Shown here: positions 1 to 7,149 of the stretch, in pieces
Numbering within the stretch: position 1 is the stretch's first letter
How the letters are laid out: each line of letters starts with the position of its first letter
From: SZUA-370 sp034003955
GTDB taxonomy: Bacteria > Spirochaetota > Spirochaetia > Treponematales > UBA12059
Direction: 5' to 3'
Assembly (NCBI GenBank): GCA_034003955.1
Contig: JAVEXO010000081.1
Coordinates: 1-8,589 of the forward strand
Length of the DNA stretch: 8,589 nt
The notes under the pieces: model-generated
What the model was told of the DNA's origin: nothing
Seen by the model: the letters and a program-made list of their open reading frames with translations, nothing else
The model's database searches: none
Made by a program: the position numbers and the translations under genes

Positions 1-2650
1 CCAGCACGGTCGCCGCGCTTGCTATAGCCTGGCGGTCTATGTCCTGTATTGTCGTCTCCAGGACGTAATGGTAGGTCGAGCCGCTAGCGTTCTGACCATC
101 GGTGTTCTCCTTGAGTACGACTGAACTTGCGGGGCTCAGTGTGCCTTGGCCGCTGGAGAGGTGCTTCTCTCCTTCCCAGGCACCGGGGCCAAAAACGTAG
201 CCATTCCATTGGGTTCCTGGCGGGACGAATCCAGCCGGCTTTCTAGTCCAGTAATACTCGTATGTAGCCTGGGGCATGGCGCCTCCGGCTAGATACGATG
301 CCGTTACCTCGACGCTCGCCTCGTCGCCCTGGTAGAAGGGCCTGTCGACTACGCTGCTGTTGACCTGAAAGGCCAGGCGGCGGAACTGGGCTATGGTGAA
401 TGCGACGCCGCTCGAGAACGTACCCCCCTGCGCCTGGTACTCTATGTTGTATGAACCCGGCTCAAGGCCTTCTGGCAGCCTAAAGCGATGAGCGAAGCCG
501 CCTGATCCGGTTGTCCGTCCCTTGGCCTCCCATAACAGCCGCCCATCTCGCGGATCCTCGAGTGTTAATGAATATTCGCCCTCGTAAGGCACATAGGCAG
601 ATACGTTCTGCACCCAGTGTATGCCACGCAACGCAAGCTCTTCTCCGCTCTTATAGAGGCCACGGTCGGTGAATAGCATGGCACGGTCTACAGGGGTTTC
701 TACATAATTTGGCGGCATGTAACCAAAGAGCGTCGACATCCAGATATTCTGTGTATTGCGGGCGAACAGTTCGGCTTCATCAGAACCCTTCTGGACGCGA
801 ACGGGTAACTCAAAATAAGAATCTCGATTGGCCTTTATATATTCGGCCAGTTCTCCAGGGGCAAAGGCAATAGTCGCGAGGCCTGATGCATCTGTCCTGG
901 CTGTCTTCTCCTTGATACCAGCGGTGGAGTCGATAGTCGCCTTTGCTCCTGAGATAGGCTTTCCACTCGACAGTGAATGCGCCCAGATCAGTGCCTTGTT
1001 ATGCGCGTAGCGGACCGTGATGCCTATATCGGTAACCTGCACAGCAAAGCCCGATGCATCCTTGCTCTCGCCTCTCTTGGTCTTGAATATTGACGTCCAG
1101 TTGAAGAATAGTGTGCCAAAGCCTTCTCCGTTGAGGTAGGGAGAGAGCTCTTCAAGTGTATATCGAACCTTGTCGCGCTTCCATGAGCTCATATCGATGG
1201 GCGTTAGCGTAGGCCTGGTACCAATGCCTCGTACCCAGTCTCCCGCCTTACCCTTGGCTATACCCAGGGAAATGAAGTCCATGTTGCGCGCCTCCCACAT
1301 CAGCTTTGGCGGGAAGGACGCCTCCAGATGATAGAATGAGCGGTAGGGGAAGGAGACGTAGGGTTGGGGCTCCGGTATTGTAGTCGACCTGGAAGAACCA
1401 GGCAGGCTGCGGCCGTAGACGTCCTTGATGCCGGCCGGCGATGTTACCGAGATGGCATCCCCCGGCTCAAGCCCTTCCAGGCTCAGGCGCACATTTACGC
1501 CGAATAGTTCTACCAAGACGGCCGAACGGGGCTTGCCGTTAACCGTCACTGTCCATGTAAAGGCCTCCGCCCCCTTAGCCAGAGGGTGGCTAAAACGGGC
1601 ATAGACGGGGAGGGCGCCGGGCCGGTTGTTCCTGGGCATATCGTAGGCGTATGACTCGAGGCTTTCGTAGGCTAGCGGCTTAATAGTGCTGTAGCGCATC
1701 TTCTGCTCGGTTTTAGTCTCAGGATAGCCCTTGAAAGGGGAGGCTCCCTTCTTGAGTGTTATCTCGACGCGCAGGTTCTCTGGTGGCTCATCATTAAGCG
1801 AAAGGAGAATGGCGCGTGGAGTCCTCGTAGACAGAGCCTCAGGGAAGGCGGGCCTCGAGGCCTTGTATTGTACCTCAGTTTTGCCTACGTGTACCGATAT
1901 GGCCTTGGAGATGTACAAGGGGTCTACCGCTTGATTGAACTCGAGAATTGCATACTTGGCTATCGCAGTAGGTACGTCCCATGTCAGACCGGCCGTATCT
2001 GTGCTGTTTCCGGGATAAAAATTGACGACCTTGACGGCTTCAGTATAAAATTCAAAGCTAAAAGCCTTGCCGAGCCTTTTCCCACCGAGGGAACGCGTGG
2101 CGGCAGAGATAGTCACCGTGTATCTGGGATTGCCGACCAATGGCTCGTCAGGCTCGAATGACAGCACGCGGGTTCCGTACCAGCGATAGGTACCCGGGAC
2201 CGCTGGTTCTATGCTCATGATGTCGCTTTCACGCATCGGCTCTCCCAGCTTTGCCAAGGGCACCACGGGATGCTTGAACATCACATAGATGGTAGGCCTG
2301 CGCATCTCTATGGGCAACTCCCCGGTAGGCGAAAAGTCTACTATCTCCATGTTCCCCTCTTCGGGGGATAGCGGGGCGTCTTGGCCTACCGTGGTCGCCT
2401 TTGCATAATAGGTGATTGACGATGTGCCTAGATCAATGGAGCCCCGTTTTAGGCTTCCCTCGAGCGTTTCCTTGCGGGCGAAGGCTCTGTCCAACACGCT
2501 CGCGTCTATTGCCGCCGAATTGGCAAGGTCGGAAGCCAAGCCCTTGCCGGATCGTGCCCCCGCATTCTTGGAGCAGCCTGAAAACATCAATGAAAAACAG
2601 GCGATGGCTGCGAATACGGTGAATGGTCGAGTAAAACGGGTTTTTGTCAT
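1..2650 (-). CDS. Alpha-2-macroglobulin family lipoprotein, N-terminal 883 residues (3' end off window)
   Basis: The minus frame is open from the ATG at 2650 to the left edge: 883 codons without a stop, checked by hand. The N-terminus is basic (K3, R5, R8), then hydrophobic to about residue 23, then F-S-G-C with Cys26 as the likely lipidated residue. A low-complexity linker follows. Residues ~100-205 look like a bacterial Ig-like/macroglobulin domain (FSPTGELP, then FKHPVVPLAKLG). Residues 661-672 read TDRGLYKSGEEL, the hallmark opening of the MG2 domain (A2M_N). Bacterial A2Ms are large periplasmic lipoproteins thought to trap foreign proteases through a bait region and often a Cys-Glu-Gln thioester. 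Both would lie beyond the edge, so inhibitor function and thioester status cannot be judged. GGAGG sits 7 nt before the ATG but is inside a hairpin. The gene follows a symporter gene by 81 bp. Family assignment is confident; function is inferred. Confidence 0.88.
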   Translation of the reverse strand, partial: MTKTRFTRPFTVFAAIACFSLMFSGCSKNAGARSGKGLASDLANSAAIDASVLDRAFARKETLEGSLKRGSIDLGTSSITYYAKATTVGQDAPLSPEEGNMEIVDFSPTGELPIEMRRPTIYVMFKHPVVPLAKLGEPMRESDIMSIEPAVPGTYRWYGTRVLSFEPDEPLVGNPRYTVTISAATRSLGGKRLGKAFSFEFYTEAVKVVNFYPGNSTDTAGLTWDVPTAIAKYAILEFNQAVDPLYISKAISVHVGKTEVQYKASRPAFPEALSTRTPRAILLSLNDEPPENLRVEITLKKGASPFKGYPETKTEQKMRYSTIKPLAYESLESYAYDMPRNNRPGALPVYARFSHPLAKGAEAFTWTVTVNGKPRSAVLVELFGVNVRLSLEGLEPGDAISVTSPAGIKDVYGRSLPGSSRSTTIPEPQPYVSFPYRSFYHLEASFPPKLMWEARNMDFISLGIAKGKAGDWVRGIGTRPTLTPIDMSSWKRDKVRYTLEELSPYLNGEGFGTLFFNWTSIFKTKRGESKDASGFAVQVTDIGITVRYAHNKALIWAHSLSSGKPISGAKATIDSTAGIKEKTARTDASGLATIAFAPGELAEYIKANRDSYFELPVRVQKGSDEAELFARNTQNIWMSTLFGYMPPNYVETPVDRAMLFTDRGLYKSGEELALRGIHWVQNVSAYVPYEGEYSLTLEDPRDGRLLWEAKGRTTGSGGFAHRFRLPEGLEPGSYNIEYQAQGGTFSSGVAFTIAQFRRLAFQVNSSVVDRPFYQGDEASVEVTASYLAGGAMPQATYEYYWTRKPAGFVPPGTQWNGYVFGPGAWEGEKHLSSGQGTLSPASSVVLKENTDGQNASGSTYHYVLETTIQDIDRQAIASAATVL

Positions 2651-2683
2651 ATGAAGCCTCCAGCGCGAGTCTCCGCGCTGGAG
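2651..2683 (-). promoter_or_regulatory. Hairpin sequestering the Shine-Dalgarno of the macroglobulin gene
   Basis: Read on the minus strand, CTCCAGCGCG (2683-2674), loop GAGACT (2673-2668) and CGCGCTGGAG (2667-2658) form a perfect 10-bp stem. The next base completes GGAGG (2661-2657), the only good Shine-Dalgarno for the ATG at 2650, so four of its five bases lie in the stem. No T-run follows the 3' arm on either strand, so it does not look like an intrinsic terminator. The first stem-loop junction shows a second GGAGA (2674-2670), but it is about 19 nt from the ATG. The structure is directly visible; translational control is inference. Confidence 0.6.
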
Positions 2684-2731
2684 TAGCTTACAATGCCTGG
2701 GCCCTTGTGGCAAAGCTCTTAAAGCAAAGTT

Positions 2732-4075
2732 TTATCGTTCCAAAGCCTTCTTGGGGCCGTACGCGGCGAGCAAGGCTAGCGTGCCAGATGCCACAAGTCC
2801 AGCCAGGGGAAGTATCTTGGCAGCCAGAGCGCCTTCCGGCATGAAGCTACCGGCTGTACCAAGCGCATAGCCTAGGGCTACGGCCGCAAATGTCAGGGAT
2901 GGTTTGAGTTTGCGTTTTCCAGAGAAGACTATGGCGACGAACAATGCAGGAACGATGCCTGCCGTATAGCCATTATATGTCTTGATAAGGATTCCTATTA
3001 TATCGGTCTGGAACAAGGCTATCGCGGCGGCTACGACGCCGATGGCGACTGTCCACATCCGTATCCCAGCTACCGACCTTCGCTTCAGAAGGTCATGCTC
3101 CAGGACGCCGGCCGCGGTAAGCAGTACCGTGTCACCGGTAGAAAGAATGGCTGCCAGGAGGCCAAAGATGAGGAGGGTTCCCAGAACGCCTGGCAGGGTG
3201 TTTTGTGCTATGAAGTTGAGCGGATCTATTCCTCCAAGATCGACTATGGAAGCCCGGGCCCAGAGTCCTATGAAGGTGACGACGAGGGCAAATGCGAGCA
3301 TGCCAAAGCCTGAATAGAATGAACTCTTTCTGGCATTTTCAGCGCTGTCGGCCGACAGTATGCGTGAGAACATCATCGGGCAAATGAAATACGAGCCTCC
3401 GAGTACAATCACGTAGTATAAAAGATCCAGAAACCCAAAATCGGTGTTGAAAATTTCTACGCGTACGGTACCGGCCGGAGGCGGGGAGCCTATGTACAGC
3501 CATGCGAGGGCGGCTAGCAAGGCTATGGACAGGAAGCCGAACTGGAAGAGGTCTGTGCGGAGCACCGATTTCTGGCCGCCTATGAGGGTGTAGACGACCA
3601 TGAAGGATGCTGCCGCGATGACGGCTCCCTGGTGGCCGAGTCCGCTTATGCTCGATACAATCTTGGCCGCGGCTACAAACTGGGCCGTTGTGATGCCAAT
3701 CCATGTTATGAGCACTATTATTGACGTCAGGGTCCTAAGCGATGGCCCTACGAGCTTGTCGGCTAGGTCTGGCAGGGTGAGCGCCTCGGTGTCACGAACC
3801 TTGCGTGACAAGAGTGCGCCTTGCAGGAAGTGAGCCAGGGCTCCCGCGGCCACAAACCAGAATGCCGGAAATCCAATGCCATAGGTTCTGTTGACCGTGC
3901 CTATGGTCAGACCGCCTCCTATGGTGGAGGCCAGCATAGATGCAACTACGAGTATCTTGCGTTGGGAGCGTCCAGCAACGAGGAAGTTGTCTATGGTGTC
4001 TGTGTACTTGAGGCTTGCAGTTGCTATGACCAGCAATACGATACCGTATACAATGAGCAGGATGGTAGACGACAT
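2732..4075 (-). CDS. Sodium:solute symporter family (SSS) transporter
   Basis: This is a 447-residue, highly hydrophobic protein with roughly 12-13 membrane segments, at the short end for the SSS family (PutP/PanF/SGLT-like secondary transporters driven by Na+). Family signatures appear in order: DNFLVAGRS (30-37) after the first helix; the small-residue-rich STIGGGLTIG (50-59) at the broken substrate/sodium helix; GGQKSVLRTDLFQ (166-178), matching the usual GG...TD..Q segment; and AAILSTGDTVLL (308-319), where S312-T313 correspond to the Na2-site Ser-Thr of PutP-like proteins. Sodium coupling therefore looks intact. The substrate cannot be read from sequence. The start is supported by AGGAG with a 5-nt spacer before the ATG. 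The gene sits 148 bp downstream of ftsH behind its own candidate promoter and probably leads into the macroglobulin gene. Confidence 0.88.
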   Translation of the reverse strand: MSSTILLIVYGIVLLVIATASLKYTDTIDNFLVAGRSQRKILVVASMLASTIGGGLTIGTVNRTYGIGFPAFWFVAAGALAHFLQGALLSRKVRDTEALTLPDLADKLVGPSLRTLTSIIVLITWIGITTAQFVAAAKIVSSISGLGHQGAVIAAASFMVVYTLIGGQKSVLRTDLFQFGFLSIALLAALAWLYIGSPPPAGTVRVEIFNTDFGFLDLLYYVIVLGGSYFICPMMFSRILSADSAENARKSSFYSGFGMLAFALVVTFIGLWARASIVDLGGIDPLNFIAQNTLPGVLGTLLIFGLLAAILSTGDTVLLTAAGVLEHDLLKRRSVAGIRMWTVAIGVVAAAIALFQTDIIGILIKTYNGYTAGIVPALFVAIVFSGKRKLKPSLTFAAVALGYALGTAGSFMPEGALAAKILPLAGLVASGTLALLAAYGPKKALER

Positions 4076-4112
4076 ATGCTCTCCTAGCTACAGAGATTTC
4101 TGTTCGTCTATA

Positions 4113-4141
4113 AGTGTATCGCAAACCGTATTGCTTGTCTA
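4113..4141 (-). promoter_or_regulatory. Candidate sigma70-type promoter of the SSS symporter gene
   Basis: On the minus strand, TAGACA (4141-4136) is followed by exactly 17 bases and then TACACT (4118-4113). The match is five of six bases in the -35 and four of six in the -10. Transcription would begin near 4106, leaving a leader of about 30 nt that includes the AGGAG before the ATG. The -35 overlaps the inner copy of the direct repeat just upstream. Confidence 0.45.
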
Positions 4142-4164
4142 CTGTGACTTTTATCTACAGTGAC
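4138..4164. repeat. Pair of 11-bp direct repeats next to the symporter promoter
   Basis: TCTACTGTGAC (4138-4148) and TCTACAGTGAC (4154-4164) differ at one base and are offset by 16 bp, separated by TTTTA. The inner copy overlaps the -35 hexamer of the symporter promoter and the outer copy lies immediately upstream. Such an arrangement suits a dimeric transcription factor. The same bases also give a short inverted repeat (ACTGT, 11 bp, ACAGT). No specific regulator is recognised. Confidence 0.45.
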
Positions 4165-4180
4165 GTGTATCCATGATAGA

Positions 4181-4210
4181 ATCCGCCGCCTCCACTCGGC
4201 GGATCTTTTA
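4181..4210 (-). terminator. Hairpin after ftsH, probable terminator
   Basis: ATCCGCCG (4181-4188) and CGGCGGAT (4197-4204) form a perfect 8-bp G+C-rich stem with an 8-base loop, 20 bp beyond the ftsH stop. In the ftsH direction it is followed by only a weak T-run (TTCTAT). On the plus strand the T-run is better (CTTTTA), but there is no plus-strand gene for it to end. Its position favours ftsH termination, perhaps inefficient. Confidence 0.5.
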
Positions 4211-4223
4211 TACAGGACGTGTC

Positions 4224-6152
4224 TTACTCCTCTACGCTCGTTGTTGGCTTATCAGTAGCTTCCGCGATGATGGCCTTGAAGCGTTCCTCATTGACCGATT
4301 CCTTCTCCAGGAGTTCTTCGGCTAAGCTGTTAAGCAGGGGTATACGCTCAGACAGTACCTTCTTTGCCGTATCGTAGCGAGCGGCAGTCATGGCGGCTAC
4401 CGTCTCGTCTATGTAGCGCTGGGTCTCCTCACCGTATTCCCTGGCCATGACGGGTTCGGCAGACGGGCCCATCATACCCATACCCCGTTTTGTCAGGGCC
4501 ATGTTCCTGTAGCGCTCTGACATTCCGTAGTCTGTTATCATCCTGCGGGCTATGTCGGTGGCGCGGGTTATATCGTTGGATGCTCCCGTCGATACCATGC
4601 CGAATATAAGCTCCTCGGCGGCTCGTCCTCCCATCAAGACGTCCATCTCTCCTAGCATCTTACCTTCGGTGACTATGTACCGGTCTTCCAGGGGCACCTG
4701 GAGGGTGAATCCGAGGGCCCCAAAGCCATGTGGCACTATAGAAACCTTATGTACAGGATCAGAATCGGGAGTGAATGCTGCCACGATAGCGTGGCCGGCC
4801 TCGTGATAGGCTATGACGCGGCGCTCCTCGGGATTCATAACGCGACTCTTCTTTTCCATCCCTGTCATGATCTTCTCTACGGCCTTTTCGAAGTCTACCT
4901 GGTGCACCTTCTTGCGCCCTGCCCTAACCGCGAGGAGGGCGGCTTCGTTTACTATATTGGCCAGGTCGGCGCCAACGAATCCGGGTGTAGCCCTGGCTAC
5001 CTTCTTAAGATCGGCGTCTACATTGAGTTTTACCGTTTTGGCATGGATAATGAGTATGGCTTCGCGCCCTATGATGTCCGGCCTGTCGATGCCTACCTGC
5101 CTGTCGAAGCGTCCGGGGCGCAAGAGGGCTGGATCAAGGACATCGGGGCGGTTTGTAGCCGCCAGGATGATGAGGCCACTGGTCGCATCGAAACCGTCCA
5201 TCTCCACAAGGAGCTGGTTAAGCGTCTGCTCTCGCTCGTCGTTACCGCCCATCACACCATTGACGCGGCTCTTACCAATGGCGTCGAGTTCATCTATGAA
5301 TACTATACACGGTGCCTTCTCACGGGCTTGTTTAAAAAGATCCCTGACTCTGGCTGCTCCTACACCAACAAACATTTCAACAAATTCAGCACCACTCATC
5401 CTGAAAAACGGCACAGCAGCCTCGCCGGCTACCGCCCTGGCAAGTAGCGTCTTGCCGGTGCCTGGGGGGCCTACGAGCAGGACGCCCTTGGGTATTTTTC
5501 CGCCTATGTCGGTGTATTTCTTTGGGTTTTTAAGAAAGTCAATCACCTCGACGAGCTCTTCCTTAGCCTCGTCAACGCCTGCAACATCGACGAAACGGGT
5601 CTTTACGTCACCTTCGGCTACGATTATGGCCTTATTCTGGCCGACAGACAGAACGTTGGATCCCATGTTAGACATGCGCTTCTGCAACATGCGCCATAGG
5701 AAGAACATCAAACCAATGGGAAGCACCCAGTTAAGGAGAAATCCTATGATGGCGTTATTCTCCTTGGAGGTGGCCGAATAGGTTACGCCGTTTTGATCGA
5801 GCAGCTTGGTGAACTCTGTATCGTATACGGGGACTGTCTTGTATATGCGTTGTTGGCCGTCGGCACTAGGTCTACCATCCTGCCTGACAGGCATGTTCGT
5901 GTATCCAGTATAATAATTAGTGTCCATCTCTATCGTTTTTATGGTACCAGACATAACGAGAGCCTTGAATTGGCTGTATGGCACTATGGAGCTGTCAGAC
6001 GAGGCTATGAACCAGTTGAACACGCTAATAGCCACTACAGCCACAAACACATAGCCAATGGTATACTTCCAGCCGTTAATGGGTGGAATTGGACCACCCT
6101 TTAGGGACTTCTTAGGCTTTTTGTCATTCCATGAATCATTTTTACGGGGCAT
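4224..6152 (-). CDS. ftsH: ATP-dependent zinc metalloprotease FtsH
   Basis: This is a membrane-anchored AAA+ protease that forms hexamers and degrades misfolded or regulatory membrane and cytoplasmic proteins. From the chosen start it has 642 residues, near the usual ~640. There is a short cytoplasmic lysine-rich tail, TM1 (~33-49), a periplasmic domain (~50-134) and TM2 (~135-156). The AAA module has Walker A GPPGTGKT (228-235), the pore motif MFVG (260-263), Walker B IVFIDELD (283-290) and the second region of homology ending RPGRFDR. The protease domain has HEAGH (450-454), and Asp527 in SNDIT is the likely third zinc ligand. All catalytic residues are present. The open frame extends 21 codons further to 6215, but GGAGG lies 5 nt before the ATG at 6152 and the extension does not resemble an FtsH N-terminus. 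The gene diverges from groES. Confidence 0.96.
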   Translation of the reverse strand: MPRKNDSWNDKKPKKSLKGGPIPPINGWKYTIGYVFVAVVAISVFNWFIASSDSSIVPYSQFKALVMSGTIKTIEMDTNYYTGYTNMPVRQDGRPSADGQQRIYKTVPVYDTEFTKLLDQNGVTYSATSKENNAIIGFLLNWVLPIGLMFFLWRMLQKRMSNMGSNVLSVGQNKAIIVAEGDVKTRFVDVAGVDEAKEELVEVIDFLKNPKKYTDIGGKIPKGVLLVGPPGTGKTLLARAVAGEAAVPFFRMSGAEFVEMFVGVGAARVRDLFKQAREKAPCIVFIDELDAIGKSRVNGVMGGNDEREQTLNQLLVEMDGFDATSGLIILAATNRPDVLDPALLRPGRFDRQVGIDRPDIIGREAILIIHAKTVKLNVDADLKKVARATPGFVGADLANIVNEAALLAVRAGRKKVHQVDFEKAVEKIMTGMEKKSRVMNPEERRVIAYHEAGHAIVAAFTPDSDPVHKVSIVPHGFGALGFTLQVPLEDRYIVTEGKMLGEMDVLMGGRAAEELIFGMVSTGASNDITRATDIARRMITDYGMSERYRNMALTKRGMGMMGPSAEPVMAREYGEETQRYIDETVAAMTAARYDTAKKVLSERIPLLNSLAEELLEKESVNEERFKAIIAEATDKPTTSVEE

Positions 6153-6157
6153 CATAT

Positions 6158-6162
6158 CCTCC
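6158..6162 (-). promoter_or_regulatory. Shine-Dalgarno deciding the ftsH start
   Basis: GGAGG lies only 2 nt before the first of two tandem ATGs (6155) and 5 nt before the second (6152). The spacing favours the second, giving a protein beginning MPRKND. Nothing similar precedes the far-upstream ATG at 6215, so that longer form is unlikely. Confidence 0.6.
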
Positions 6163-6268
6163 GCACTATAATGTACGTATACAGACCCCGATTCGGCCAT
6201 AGTCGGCGACAACATTGATTCTTTCGATAGGTTTAGACCATAGTATGCAAAACAAGGCTATAACTTCC

Positions 6269-6298
6269 TTGACCCCGTTCATAATTCTTTAGTACATT
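6269..6298 (+). promoter_or_regulatory. Candidate groES promoter
   Basis: TTGACC (6269-6274), 18 bases, then TACATT (6293-6298): five of six and four of six matches to the sigma70 consensus. A start near 6305 leaves a leader of about 43 nt ending in AGGAGG. I looked for a CIRCE inverted repeat (the HrcA operator) here and found none. In the rest of the 195-bp divergent region I could not find a convincing promoter for ftsH. Confidence 0.4.
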
Positions 6299-6347
6299 CG
6301 CATCGTCATAGAACTACCACTCACACACTTTCCAGGAGGAATACGAA

Positions 6348-6614
6348 ATGAAAGTAAGCCCGTTAGGCGATCGCGTACTCATTAAGGTCCAGGAGGGCGA
6401 TACCAAGACCGCCGGCGGTATCATAATCCCGCAGACCGCTCAGGAAAAGACACAGACAGGCGTCGTCGCCGCCATTGGCACCGATACCGATGTCATCAAG
6501 GTCAAGAAGAACGACAAGGTCATGTTTGACAAGTATGCCGGCACCCAGATCAAGATCGATGGAGCCGACCACCTCATAGTCAAATTCTCGGATGTCCTAG
6601 CCATCATAGAATAA
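6348..6614 (+). CDS. groES: Co-chaperonin GroES (Hsp10)
   Basis: This 88-residue cytoplasmic co-chaperonin forms the heptameric lid of the GroEL folding chamber. It opens with the signature SPLGDRVLIKV (4-14). The mobile loop follows with GGIIIP (23-28), whose hydrophobic Ile triplet docks on the GroEL apical domain. The beta-barrel core and the terminal FSDVLAIIE complete the fold. The length is shorter than the 94-97 residues of proteobacterial GroES but fits compact GroES proteins such as those of treponemes; no domain is missing. AGGAGG with an 8-nt spacer precedes the ATG, the strongest ribosome-binding site in the window. groEL does not follow: a strong terminator ends the unit, so the gene is monocistronic and GroEL must be encoded elsewhere. 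Confidence 0.97.
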   Translation: MKVSPLGDRVLIKVQEGDTKTAGGIIIPQTAQEKTQTGVVAAIGTDTDVIKVKKNDKVMFDKYAGTQIKIDGADHLIVKFSDVLAIIE

Positions 6615-6634
6615 GCAATCCATCTACCTTGATG

Positions 6635-6671
6635 AAAGAACGCCCTCTCCAGCAGGAGAGGGCGTTCTTTT
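6635..6671. terminator. Strong bidirectional terminator between groES and the EIIA gene
   Basis: A perfect 16-bp stem is formed by AAAGAACGCCCTCTCC (6635-6650) and GGAGAGGGCGTTCTTT (6655-6670) with the loop AGCA. A T-run is present on both strands because the arms end in A3 and T3. It lies 20 bp after the groES stop and 26 bp after the stop of the convergent EIIA gene, so it should end both transcripts. Confidence 0.92.
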
Positions 6672-6696
6672 AATGCAACATCACTACAGAGCCGGC

Positions 6697-7143
6697 TTAG
6701 AGAGTAATTATAGACAGGAGTTCTTCAGGGCTCGTAGCCCCTATGGCCGCCTCCCGTTTGGCTTCACTCTTGAAGAGCTGACTAACCTCGGCCAGAAACT
6801 GTAGATGAGGCCCGGTCTTTTCAGGTGGTGAAATTGTCATTATGAAGATGCGTGCAGGCTCATCGTCGAGTGAATCGAAGGGTATAGGATCCTTAGAAAT
6901 ACCGACGCATGCCACAAGAGACGATACCGTCTTAGTCTTTCCGTGTGGTATGGCTATGCCGTACTTCATGCCGGTAGACATCTTGTGTTCCCTGACCATC
7001 ACGGCCTCCAAGGCGGCCGCCTTATCACTTATTAAGCCCGATACGACGAGCATATCGATGAGCTCATGAATGACGCCCTGCTTGTCTTTTGAATGTAACC
7101 CTATGGCGACTGTCTTCTCTGTGAGGATACCGCTTAAACTCAT
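6697..7143 (-). CDS. PTS EIIA domain protein, PtsN/fructose type (PTS_EIIA_2)
   Basis: This 148-residue single-domain protein belongs to the mannitol/fructose/nitrogen EIIA family, which receives phosphate from HPr (or NPr) on a histidine. The block REHKMSTGMKYGIAIPHGK (51-69) is the family signature, with His67 as the phosphorylation site. His113 in PHLQFLAEV is the second conserved active-site histidine. There is no membrane segment and no fused EIIB or EIIC. With no permease in view, the protein may be regulatory like PtsN, although a sugar-specific EIIA whose partners lie elsewhere is possible, so I withhold a gene symbol. The N-terminus (MSLSGILTEKTV) is typical, so the ATG at 7143 is credible even though no Shine-Dalgarno precedes it. 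It lies 53 bp downstream of a DAACS-family transporter gene and has its own strong promoter-like sequence. Confidence 0.9.
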   Translation of the reverse strand: MSLSGILTEKTVAIGLHSKDKQGVIHELIDMLVVSGLISDKAAALEAVMVREHKMSTGMKYGIAIPHGKTKTVSSLVACVGISKDPIPFDSLDDEPARIFIMTISPPEKTGPHLQFLAEVSQLFKSEAKREAAIGATSPEELLSIITL

Positions 7144-7149
7144 GGCTCG

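Noticed and set aside
2658..2683. Intrinsic terminator for the symporter gene
   Set aside because: The stem is excellent but there is no T-run on either side in either direction, and the 3' arm is part of the next gene's ribosome-binding site.
2982..3317. Several 70-120-codon plus-strand frames across the symporter genes
   Set aside because: They are antisense shadows of membrane-protein genes and have no signatures of their own.
4813..5781. Long plus-strand open frame (322 codons) and an overlapping 239-codon frame, antisense to ftsH
   Set aside because: ftsH is unmistakable on the other strand with all motifs intact. The antisense translations show no family signature and no convincing Shine-Dalgarno, and they arise from stop-poor antisense frames of a conserved gene.
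6153..6215. Extra 21 N-terminal codons of the ftsH open frame
   Set aside because: No Shine-Dalgarno precedes the ATG at 6215, whereas GGAGG is well placed for 6152, and the extension does not resemble an FtsH N-terminus.
6300..6347. CIRCE operator upstream of groES, suggested by the CACTCACAC stretch
   Set aside because: The second arm (GAGTGCTAA) is absent and the first does not match TTAGCACTC well.
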